Shown here: positions 50,891-61,713 of the stretch, piece after piece
Numbering within the stretch: position 1 is the first letter of the stretch
How the letters are laid out: each line of letters begins with the position of its first letter
Assembly (NCBI GenBank): GCA_029532625.1
Contig: JARFXM010000011.1
Coordinates: 1,612,001 to 1,676,000, forward strand
DNA from: Lomentospora prolificans
Taxonomy: Eukaryota > Ascomycota > Sordariomycetes > Microascales > Microascaceae
Direction of reading: 5' to 3'
Length of the DNA stretch: 64,000 bases
The notes under the pieces: model-generated
What the model was told of the DNA's origin: nothing
Databases searched by the model: none
The model's input: the letters and a program-made list of their open reading frames with translations, nothing else
Position numbers and translations under genes: made by a program

Positions 50891-53800
50891 CTAGTTCTGC
50901 GGTGGTCGGCTAGTGGGACTGCTTTGGATTCTTCAACGCCCCAGGCAAAGGGCTGAAGAATAGCCATTTGCAGGCTTGGGTCTCAGGCTCTCGGCCTATT
51001 CTCCACGGCAAGGAGTGACCCCTTGGGGTTTTTTACAGACTTAAAAAAGGCGCGCCTGTTTCGAGCGGGTGGGGTGTTGGTGGGATGGTGATTTCCGCCA
51101 GGATGCACCGCTGGCGAGGTGACAGCTTGACAAGCTGCCCGCACCCAGGTGAGGAGTCAAGAGATGGATTAGGGTCTGCGGATTGCCAGCCAGCCGGGGG
51201 CGGTAGAAAATAGGGAGCGGCTCTTGATATCCAGGGGCTGGGGGCCAGCTATGTTTTCGTACCGCCGACGCTAGTGTTTTACTGGAGCCGCCAGCGGCAG
51301 ACAATCGTGTGGGAGCATCAACCCCCGAGGGTCAAATTCCAATCATATTGAAATTGATTTATGAGTTCGAATAGTGCGGTTGCAGGCTGGAGTGAGGACT
51401 GTTGGGCCTTTGGGCACCGAAAGTCATGTCGCTGGGTTGTGGCTCGTTTGAAAACCGAGAACTCTTCGCTTCAGATACCCTTGGACCTATTGAGAATACC
51501 TAGGATCCTTCTCAGGTTAACTCCACAATCCTGCTCAGAACAAGAACTATCAGTAGAGAATATTAGTGGATTGAGTCGCTAAATTCCAAGCCAATTTAGG
51601 AGTGTGAGTCAGGGTTGCCCTTCTACAGTGACAACCTGCGAGCGGAGCCTCCTACCAGTAATATCATGAGGTGGGATCAATCTATTAAAACACCACAGCA
51701 TGTACCTCGGGCGGTTGAACTTAACTCTGAGTCCCAAGTTCTACGTAGTCCGCCCGGCCACCTTCTACTTTGATCAATACTGATTCTACATACCATCAAT
51801 AACTACCAGTGGCAGTTAGTGCTACCTGCCACACCACGTTCGTATCCGGAAACTTGCTTCCAGGATTCAATCATTGGCCTGGTTGCTGGCCTCAATGGTA
51901 GCCAAGATCCCCCAGATCGCCCAGTCCTTCCCGTCCACACCATCTCAATGGCGCCTTCCGTGACCTGGCGTCCGGGGGACAACCCGGTGCAGCGGCTTTA
52001 CACAAAGAAACGAATTTTGGCTTTGGAGGGCCTCCTCTGAAGCGCTGGAAAGCGGGTGTGGCGGGATGGGTCAATACACTCAGGTTCGACTCGAACTCAA
52101 CGAATTTCAAAGATACTTTTCCTTCTCCTCTTCGGTGGGAGGACCTTTGTATACACATCGCACATCTATCGTTGAACACTGCTTTTGATGGCGGCCCCCT
52201 ATTGCCAACCCAGTTCCCAAGTCCATTCTTTCCCAAGACTTGGTGCAGCATGTTCACATGCAAAGAGATCCTGGAAATTCTTTTCCTTGTGTTCACTCTC
52301 ATGGATCTCCCTTCATTTCCCCCCCACCCTAGCATGCCAAATGAAGCACCGAAATTGCTCCCAGTACCACTTCCATCCACTTCCATCTACCCATTTCCCG
52401 CCCTTCTCGTTCTTCCCCTCTTCGTTTTTCTTCGTCCGTCGGATGTTCTGTGACAAAGCCTCAGAAGCTGACGAAAGGCAACACGACGACGTGGCCGATT
52501 TCGACCTTGTGCATGACCTGCCTCTATCAAGACGCATTTTGACAATCGATTGGAGGGCCAGTTAAGATAGCCGCTTTCGAAAAGCTCCGCTTACATGCAG
52601 CGCATATCGTGTCGTATGCCTGACGGGGCTTCCGGCAGCAGCGGCAGCCGATTCGGGCTACCCGCAGGATCGCCCGTTCTTCATGTACAACCCAAGGGAC
52701 GGCCATTAAGCGACGGAGTCAGTTATCCTTGCCCCGTGCCGTGATGCACTCGGACACGATGGTCCAGGTGAGGGTCGCAGCTTAGAGTAGCATCGCGGCC
52801 AAAATAGTGTCGTTGGACAACGTACCGTGCAACTCCAACTTCCCAGCTCACTTACTGTTTCCAGCTATTAGCACGAAGTTTTGCTCGGCTCATGTTGCCC
52901 CATCTGGGCCTTTCTTCGGGCGGGAGAGCCATCAATAGTTAGGCTTCGAAGATCCTTTATTTGTTTTTGCGCATCCACGCCTCTTTGATATGGCTAGCAG
53001 AGGTCGTGTCAGTGTACGAGACTATCCGAAGCAGCCGTCTTGAGACCTCGCCAGGCTGGCCCCATCTCGAGTGGTTGATTGATGAGGGGTAATACGCAAC
53101 AGCCAGCTAGCTTGTCAGGGTCGCAGCCGAACGGGGAGGAGGGGACTAAGGTTTCAAGAACGGATGGTGTTGATCGCCGGCATGCTTCCCAGCATGCGGA
53201 AGGGTTGCCAAGCACCCTCTTCATCCAGCATACACCCTCCTCCCCCATCTTATTCGGAAAAGTGCTGGCCCCTCGTCCTGGTAAAAGATTTGCCTTACAA
53301 GGTTGAACACCATCCTGGCACCCACTTAGAGCCTGGCGAGCGTCGCTAACCCTGGGGCTAGGAGCCGTAAGTGAAAATGAATTCTCCTACTTGAGGCAAA
53401 CGATAGCCCCTGCTGACCCATGATAAGGAGCCAATTAATCCCTAGGCGAGGTTCAATGTGCAATCCGAAACTCTCTATTGACGGTACATACGCCATCAAA
53501 CGCCCTCGGGGAAATGACGCCGAGAGAGCTCGTCATTTCCCCATCGCCACCGAATGAGGTTGGTCATAGGAGTTGCGCTCTGCACCACGCCAGAACAGCG
53601 CATACTTCTGACCGCTCGTTAATGAACAAGGTACTTGAGGGATCTATTGCACGCATAATACTCTTGTTTGGAAACGCATGCAAGCAATCAGGTTGAGCAT
53701 AGCCGACGGTGAGGATGTAGGGCAGCAGCAAGTTGTAGTGTACTGTGGCACACAATATCTAGCACAACGTCAGGTAATTTTTCTCGCTCTCGCTTACCAT

Positions 53801-56470
53801 GGATCCGGACGGAAATTACCACCCGAGGCATGGATATTAGTGTTAAGATACTTCCACCTATCGTCTAACCGGCGGCGGTGGTGACGGCGAGTCTTGCGCC
53901 TAAGAACACATCGAGTAGGAATATGATTTAGTTCATCCGCGTGGAACTGACTCCTAGCAAACCACCGGTACTTTACACGATAAGTATCGCATGCGAGCCC
54001 CGGGCTAGAAGCTCAGTATAGAAGGGGGCGTGTATGCTACTACTTGGTAGAGGTGGCGGTCGCTACCCAGAGATTTTGGGGACGGGCCGGGGCGGTAAGC
54101 GCAGAAAAGAGGGTTCACAGTTTCTCTCTCCCTCCAAATAACCGGATCATCCTCCCGGGGACAACGGGTCCCTTCTTTGCCGCACCCTGCCTCAAAAAAA
54201 CGTCTTGCTTAGGTTGTTGGTTTGGGTGCTGGCGGCGGATGAAGGGGGGGTGTATGGCCCTGCTCTCAGCACTAGTGGTGTGAGGCAGCCACCCGCACGA
54301 AATGGCGAGTTTTTTTAACCGTTTCCGGTTTTGAGCACAGAATAATGAGATAGGATCTGAGCACTATATAATAGTGAACAACGGTTAGTATGACCAAGTT
54401 GCTCTAGTGCGTTGCCTGTGATCACCAGGGGAGGGACTGAGCAGGAGATTTTGCTCGCTGTCCTGTCGTACGTGTGCTGCCCTAACCAAACAGCCCAGAC
54501 CCTATACGGCTCAAATTGATGCAAAGATAGCAAATTTGAATGCATGTTTGTTTGCTAGAAGCGGCTGTCAACATGAATGCACGCTCCTCGTTTCAAGACC
54601 TTCATTTGTGTGTATTCCCTGATTCTGAGAGTTTCCTTTTGTTAATATCATCATGTGTTATGGGATTATTATGCTATACCCAAATCCTCAGCGACTCGGC
54701 GTTATGTCGTTGGTCGTTGGTTGGACTCTGAGTCGGGTTAGAAGTTGTGAACAGGGGGGCCGCCTTGATAGACTCAACCAACGTATTGCAGTACTGTTCA
54801 CTACCTACCCTAACCTGAATCCGTTGAAAGAGCGAGGTCGAAGTTAAGAAAGCCGGAACGACGTTATGGATGACTGCACGGGGAGACCTCAGTATGCTTG
54901 ACTGGTACTTACATGCTGGCTAGTTCCGCCGCGATGCAGGATTCCGGTGATTGGGCGGAAGCTGCAGTTCTGCGGTGTCCCGTCCCTTGTAAAACCAAGG
55001 TGAAGAGGGGTGTACCCTGGGGAGGGAGCGACGTCTGTTCGTTTCTTCTTTTCCGCGCTACTGCCCAGTTGGAGCGATCCCTACGTGCTAACGGCTACTG
55101 ATGGCCATGTGGGATTAGATTGTGTGAAGTTATTAGAGTGAGAGACCATATTTGCAGTTTCAAGGTCTGGTAGAGTGGGTGTAGCGCAAGCCGGTAAGAA
55201 GTCAACGAGGGTTATTTTGGCTCGTATCTTACTGTGAATAGGTGTCTTTTCTTGCTGTATCGGAAAGGAGAGGTGTATGTATATCCGGGAGTCCACGAGC
55301 GCCATCCCATCTTCAATATGGGTGATCCCCGTGCCCCATGGGCGTAGATCCTCGGGCCCGGAGGTTGTGAAGCAGCGCTGTTCAGCTGGCGCAAGGCATC
55401 GGCGTTTTATTGATAGCTTCATACGGCAATTCGGGACCAACGAGGTGACTCGTGCAGGCTTTCCAACTAGATCAAGGACAAGATAAGCAAGTGCAGCCTC
55501 CTCGTGGCCGGTCAGATTTATTAACGCCCGTCAACTCGATCAGGGCTTGAACTACGACTTGCTGGCAGTGCCACTATTAATACTCCAGAAGCCTAGCTAG
55601 CCGAGCATTGGGAGCCAGGAAAGCCGAGCAAGCTTATGTTTTCGCGGCAAAACTAACTGTCTGCATGGCTAGCGAAGAAAGTAAAAAGCATGGAATCTAT
55701 ATGGCAAGTGCTAAGCATGCAGGACTCATGGCTAATAGGGTTTTCAATTGTTGATACTCTCTGGGCCAGCGCCAGATGTGGAGGTGCCTGGCGGCCGTGT
55801 TAGTGGGACTTCCCGCTGTCTTGGCCCCTGTGCTAGCTCGAACCCTGGTCTGGTGCTCCGGTGAGCAGCATTAATTGGGGGTCACATGATGCTCCCATGT
55901 CCAGTAATGCGGAGAGAAATAAAAGAAAAAAAAAAGCCCTGGCGACCACTGGCCAGCAGTATGACGAGTGACTGACAGGGCCTGATTGGAATTGAATTGT
56001 GTGGCTGGCGTACGTTTCCAGTTGCACTGGAGCTGCGCTCTGGAGACTTGCTAGGGAAAATGTCTCCGAGAAAGTCTCCGCCTCCAACAAGGTCAGTCAT
56101 CGAGCGAATGTCACCGACTGAAGTCTCCGAGTTGGAAATCAATGAAGACAATTTTGAGGGCATAAAAGGAGATGAATTCCCTGGAGATTGATAGAACAGA
56201 TGGAATAAATTTGTCGTCAGAATAACCTTGGTTCCGCCGATTTTTACTTACAGCTTATACGTCAAATTTGACGCAGCTGGCCACATCACGTCAGTGTCGC
56301 TGCGACCGACGACGCATTTACACCAAGACCACCAGCCAGCTGGCATTTGCCTCACCGCCTGTACATGTGGTGAAGTTCCAAGCCTCGAAAGCTTCCCCCG
56401 CCAGGCAAGACTAATCGATCAATCCATTGATCCAATTTGATATCACCCCCGGAATCGCCCACCACCCACC
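50891..56470. other. End of the desert, upstream of the methyltransferase
   Basis: No gene is supported. A 68-codon frame at 53678-53884 (plus) contains GRKLPPEAWILVLRYF, which reads like a small protein fragment but is isolated. A short ATG frame at 56060-56191 (about 43 codons) encodes a Ser/Pro- and acid-rich peptide starting MSPRKSPPPTRS. The last 150 bases lead into CCACCATGGC, a strong start context. Confidence 0.35.
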
Positions 56471-58540
56471 ATGGCTGAATCTACTGCTTCCAAGAACCAG
56501 AACTACTTCAAGTACGTCGGTCAGTTCCTTTTTCGCTTTTGCATCCCTGCGGCCCTGGTTATACATATACGATCTGCTTCCCCTGCTTTTTCTTGCATAT
56601 ATCACCATTGGCGCGCCAGACCTGTGGCCCCCCCGGTGCGGTCTTTCTTTTTCCGCTGGTCTTGAGAATCAACCCCCCTCCCCCTACCCCCGGGGCCCCC
56701 GGGGCGGGGCGCCGGAGCGGGAGGTTCTGTGTTCAGGGCCCTTGCTCCTCGCTCCATCGCCCCATGTCATATCTGGAAAAAGGTGTTGGTCAATGTCAAG
56801 TCTGCGCATCCTCCTTTTGCGCTGCCCAGGACATGATTCAGGGGGGTGAAATCTCGCTCGACAGGAACCCTGGTTGCTACACTTGCTTCTCACTGGGCGT
56901 CGCCTGTTGTTCCCCCACGCCAATCTTGCCACGAGAGCCTTGCTCTGGTGTGTAATAATATGGGGGTCGATTTACTTTTCCTCATTCTTCCCGAAACCCC
57001 TGAAGAGCCTGGCTTTTCCCCGACCCCTGCGCGCTTGTCTTCTGAGCCAGCTGTTTGCTGGTTCCGGGGGTGAGAGTGGGCTCTGCTTGTGACGATCCAA
57101 GTGCAGCTCCCAAGGTACCGGGGATCTTCCTTGCTCATAACTCTTACGTGACGCGGAGGGAAAAGGAAATATAGGATTGTTTTTCTTTTTTCTTTTTCAT
57201 TATTTTTCTTTTTGGCCCCGGGGGGGTACCCGCTTACACGATGCCGTTACCCAACTTTTTTTTCTCCTTGTCCTTCGATGAAATTCTTTGTAAGGATAAT
57301 TGGAATCGAGACAGGAATGCTAACTTGATACCTGTCCCCTAATAGTGAACAAGCATCTTCTTACGATACTAAGCATGCCAAGACGATTGACCAGTTGATC
57401 GCCCATATCCAAAAACGCAAGGACTTTCTCGGTGCCAACTGGGTCACGGATGACACGGAGGATGAGACTGAAGCCGATGGCTCCCGAAAGCCCGGCGTCG
57501 ACAAGGACTCCGTGAGGTTCCTTGACTATGCCTGTGGAACCGGTCTGGTCACGAGGGTAAGTTTGCATGCAAGCACCACACCGGAGCTGAACACTCTCAG
57601 CTTCTCCACATTTAGTTGCCCTAATGTATTCCGGCGGCATGGATCATGGATCCGGGAAGGAGGACGTGACAAGACTGACTGGGGCCTCCGTTAGGCTCTT
57701 GCCCCGTACACCACCCAGTGTGTGGGTATCGACATCTCTGAGAACATGGTAGCGTCCTACAATGCGCGTGCCGAGAACCAGGTAAGGAGCCGATCCTGAC
57801 TTTAAAATCCCACGCCCACGAGCCAGCGCTATTTGGTCATCCCGCGCCCTTGGGCCCATGTTTTACTTTTACACCCGGACATCAACCCCTTCTCTTCTCG
57901 ATGAGACCCGAGGAAAAGGGAAAAGCGGACTAGAGGACTGCTGTTGTTGGCTGCATGAGACTAGTGCCTTGAACAACCCTTCGGGTCCTCAAGGTCCTCC
58001 CTTGATCAGGCGCGAGACCAACTACCTAATTCTCTTCTAATCACCCGACGTTTTCTAATACGCGCACTCCCTGTTGATTGCCCAATTGCTAACCAGCCGC
58101 GTGATTAGGGCCTAAGCAAGGATGAGATGTACGCTTACCAGGGCAACCTCCTCGACAAAGAGCACCCCAACCCGGCCCCCCTCTCCGATGCCAACTTTTT
58201 CAACTTTGACGTCGCGGGCGTCGGCCTTGGCGCTCACCACTTTGAGGACCCGGACTTTGCCGCGCGCCAGATCGCTGCCCGATTGAGGCCCGGCGGCGTC
58301 TTCTTCATCATTGACTTCTTGCCCCACGCCGCCGCCGACGGACACCAGCACAAGTCTGTACACACTGTGACGCACCACGGCTTCTCGGAGGAGAGGGTGC
58401 GCGAAATGTTCACCAAGGCAGGCGTGGGTAAGGGCTTCGCTCTGGAGGAGCTGGGCAACGGGGTCGTGTTTACGAGCATGGGGAAAAATGGGCAGGATAT
58501 GAAGAGGAAGGTGTTTATTGCAAGGGGGGAGAAGGCGTGA
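56471..58540 (+). CDS. Class I SAM-dependent methyltransferase
   Basis: A soluble Rossmann-fold methyltransferase using S-adenosylmethionine; the substrate is unknown. Exons 56471-56511, 57346-57556, 57695-57781 and 58109-58540 join in frame to give 256 residues, normal for small stand-alone enzymes of this type. Motif I is DYACGTG at residues 74-80. The acidic residue ending strand 2 is D97 in GIDIS. A post-I segment (FDVAGVGLGAHHFED) and a motif III-like LRPGGVFFIIDF follow. The start is set by the strong CCACCATGGC context and by AA joining to T to make the Asn codon before EQASSYD. Introns are long: 834, 138 and 327 nt. It converges with the Shb17-like gene, with about 150 bases between stop codons. 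It could act on small molecules or protein; nothing here decides. Confidence 0.9.
56673..56700 (-). other. Putative G-quadruplex motif in methyltransferase intron 1
   Basis: C tracts of 6, 5, 5 and 5 bases lie within 28 bases of the plus strand, so the template strand carries four G tracts of at least five. It falls inside the 834-nt first intron, about 160 bases after the donor. Confidence 0.6.
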
Positions 58541-58690
58541 GATTCGAGGCTATGAATGAGTTTGTCAGATGATTAATGAATCCTGCTGTTTGGTAAATTT
58601 ATATTCTATTGATATAGATGAATATTATCTAGTCCAATATTCAGTCGAACCTCTGCATTGGTGTATTCTTGTGTGGCCATGTAAACCAAC

Positions 58691-59836
58691 CTATTTCTTT
58701 GCAACTTCCCTGTACACCTCATCCTCTTCGTCCGCGAGGTCGACCACGAAGGCGCCTCCGAGAAGAATAGCGGGCTCCTCGATATTATGATGCTCGTAGC
58801 TACTCAGGCCGTTAGCCTTGCATTCATTCTCCTTTGGGCATTGCACCTAGTAATCTCTTACCTCAGAGTTCCTACACCACCGGCCTCCAAAAGGAACGCG
58901 AGCCCTTCGTCCAGCCTCTTGCCGGCCCATCGCATGGCAAATGCCCGCAGGATATGGCCGTGGGCAACGACCAGGACGTCTCCGTTCCTTGAAGGATCCT
59001 CAAAGGCAGGGCGGTGCCACTTTTCGCGAATTTCCTCAATGAAACGGTCGAGCCTGTTTGTGATGTCGTCGGCGCTCCTATTTCGAAGGGATAAAGTCTC
59101 TGCTTAGCCAGGCGACATCCCCCATTTTTACAACTACTTTCTTTCTTCTTTACTCCCTACTTGTGGGGATAAAAGGTTTTTGTATATTATGCTTCGAAGG
59201 GAGGCGGGGAAGAGAAATTCAACTTACTCTCCGCCAGGACACCCATCCTTCCAGATATCCCACCAGCCCTCGATCCCGGCCGCGGCCCTCCCCTTACGGA
59301 TGGCAGCGCTCGTCATGCCCTCGTAGTCGCCATAGTCCCACTCTCGGATGTCCTCTGTGACTTGAACTTTGGCGGGGCAGGCGAGGCTGTTGGGATCCTG
59401 GGCCGGGCAGGGTTTGCCACGCGGGGGCCAGGGAAGCTCGTTGGTGGGATGGAGGTTGAGGAGTTCAAAGGTGCGCTGGGCTCGTTGGCGGGGGGAGACG
59501 AAGCTACGTTTCCTTGGCTTAGTTTCGCTGCGCGCAATTGTGGGGAAAAAAAGAAAAAAAAAGAAAAAGGGGAAAAAAAAAAGATGGCAAAAAGTGACGG
59601 GATTGAGAGAGAGGAGTGTGTGTGTGTAAGTTTCAAGATGGAGGAGTGACTTACATGTGCGCGAGTTTCCGGGGGACAATGAGGCGATCGTGTCCGATGA
59701 GGGCTTTACCGGTTGCGCGGACACGGCGCTCGCCGTTGGCAGTGAGGGGGATGTCGGAGGTGGACGTGTGCCGGCCGTCGAGAGACCATTCGGTCTCGCC
59801 GTGGCGGATGATGAAGACGCGGGGTGTGGAGGGCAT
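58691..59836 (-). CDS. Shb17-like histidine phosphatase (sedoheptulose-1,7-bisphosphatase)
   Basis: The protein matches the branch of the histidine phosphatase superfamily that contains yeast Shb17, which dephosphorylates sedoheptulose-1,7-bisphosphate and feeds carbon into ribose phosphates in the cytosol. Exons 59836-59655, 59503-59228, 59077-58862 and 58799-58691 join in frame to give 260 residues; yeast Shb17 is about 270. The phosphohistidine motif RHG is at 11-13, followed by ETEW. Arg66 lies in SPRQRAQRT, and REWDYGDYEG supplies the acidic catalytic region. The second active-site histidine is H192 in VVAHGH. The first ATG gives the usual short lead into the RHG motif. Introns are 151, 150 and 62 nt; intron 1 has a strong polypyrimidine run on the coding strand. 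The match to Shb17 rather than to another phosphoglycerate-mutase-like branch is inferred from these motifs. Confidence 0.9.
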
Positions 59837-60837
59837 TTCGTCCTCGGGGGTAGGGTTTCTGAGGGTTGTTGGAGGGGAGGGAGTGAGTGGAAGTTCCGCG
59901 TTGTGATGATTGCTGTCAGACGGCGGTTTATTGGGGAGCTCTACTCATAGAGCTTGTGGACGATTGATGTTCCTGATTTCGAGTCATTCTGCTATTAGTG
60001 GAGCTGATCTTCTGGCCTAAACCGGCACTCTTGAGCCATTTATGCGATTTCTCGGACATTATCGAAACCAGAGACGCTAATACAACTTCAGTGGAAATAT
60101 TACACTGAACCACGGCGAGTCGAATTGGCGTCGAGCTCGCCCCCATGGAGCGATTTCGAATCAAAGATATCCCGTAGCGGCCGCCGCAATGCTTGCTTCC
60201 ACGCTGGCGGGGGGGTCTTCCGCGAGCTTCGGCATGCTCTCCTGGCTTTAGTTTTCAATATATTCCCGGACCTTGATCGAAAAAATAGCCCATCTATTGC
60301 ATTATGCTAGCTCAAGAATTGATTGTAATTTGACTCGAATATTTCCCAATGACCCTTCCTGCGCAAACGCCAGACTCACTTCTTCGAAAGCTCCCCTCGT
60401 TGAAAGCTCCCCTCGAGCACCCGATGAACCCCGCCGCCAAGAAAAAAGAAAATACCTCCCCAGCTCCCCACTTTTCCGCAGCTGGCGATCTATCGCGATG
60501 ACTAAGCCAACCACTTCTAAATTGACGATGGAAAAGAACCGCTTTGCTTCGCGACTCCAAGAACAATCCGCCGCGAGGGAGCGAACATCCCGAGCAGAAG
60601 CGAACCCGCGAGATTGAGTAAACGCAACACTACCGTCCCTCCAAACTAGCGCGTCATTTCCTTTACGACTGGCATCACAAACATAGCCGAAAGCGGAGCC
60701 AGCTTGCTCGAATTGGATCCCGGAAGGGAACGAATCACCAAACGAACCAACCCGAATTTTTTGGTCTTGTCTCGCGCACTCGGCCGAGGCTACCTATTCC
60801 TCGTTTGCGACTCTGCCTGGGACGTACAGGCGCAAAA
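59837..60837. promoter_or_regulatory. Divergent promoter between the Shb17-like and small membrane protein genes
   Basis: This 1-kb spacer must serve both divergent genes. An ATG frame of 39 codons at 60498-60617 (starting MTKPTTSKL, charged, ending NPRD) lies about 220 bases before the downstream start. It could be an upstream open reading frame in the leader of the membrane protein gene or a chance frame. Confidence 0.4.
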
Positions 60838-61275
60838 ATGTCGAAACCTGTAGTCACGAGACAACAAAAAGTCCGCAGCGCCGTCTGGGCAACCGGCATG
60901 GCCATCATCATCATAGCCGGAACCTGGTGGGGCGCCGGTCTCCGGACGAACCAAGACTACGAAAAGGTTCCTTCTTTCCCCGTTGCCTCCAAAATTTCTC
61001 CCCCCCCCGGCCCGGCCCCCTTTAGGTTGTCCGATAAACAGCTAACGAGAAATGCAAAACCTTTCCCGTAAAAACAGGAAAAGAAACGAATTCTAGAAGC
61101 CCCTGTCGAAGAAAAGATCGCCGTCCTTGAGGCCCAGAAGAAGCACCTCTACTCCCAACAGAGCCTCCTGCAACAAAAACTGGATACTTTCCACGCGCAC
61201 GTCAAGGAGAGGGAGGAGGCAGCCAAGAGGAAAGCTGCTAGGGACGCTGACGAGTCTAGGAGGTGGCCTTTCTGA
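60838..61275 (+). CDS. Small single-pass membrane protein with a coiled coil
   Basis: Two exons, 60838-60966 and 61078-61275, give 108 residues. After a basic N terminus (KPVVTRQQKVRS) there is one hydrophobic segment at about residues 14-33 (WATGMAIIIIAGTWWGAG). A charged helix rich in Lys, Glu and Gln follows to the C-terminal RRWPF. This layout resembles small inner-membrane assembly factors of mitochondria, such as Pet117, but I do not see the family's conserved residues, so no function is assigned. The intron is 111 nt, with a clear GCTAACG branch site and ACAG acceptor but an unusual GTTCCT donor. That makes the exact junction the weakest point, although the phase fits and the joined helix is continuous. 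It is divergent from the Shb17-like gene and convergent with UBP6. Confidence 0.7.
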
Positions 61276-61713
61276 GCAGGCTAAGATTTTCATAAGGCTG
61301 GGCGTGAGGTAATGCTTGTACGATTGGGAAAACAGGACATTTGTATAATACTAGAGAGAGATATGTTGGACATCAATGGGCTATGTGCGCATCCATCAGA
61401 CACAGTTAGAGTATCATCACATCACGAGATCTAGACTTGCATCACGGCCTGCCTTCTCTCCCATTCGCGATGAATTGTTTAAAAGAAAAATACTTTGGTG
61501 CATTTCATTCATGAATCGTCTCTCCGTTATAACGGAAACACATCGCTCTATCACCCAAGTCGCCGGATACATGCCACAAGGTTTGTATGAATAGCATAAC
61601 GAAACGCGAGACGCCGTCAAACCTGTCCCTAGTTGCTCCATCCACCCTGTTTTTATGGAAGAAGCAGCTTGGCCTTGTATCTATAAATGCCTGACATCAC
61701 GTATGATTGCCCC
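61276..61713. other. Convergent intergenic region
   Basis: This 438-base gap lies between two convergent stop codons and should hold both 3' untranslated regions. No other feature is seen. Confidence 0.5.
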
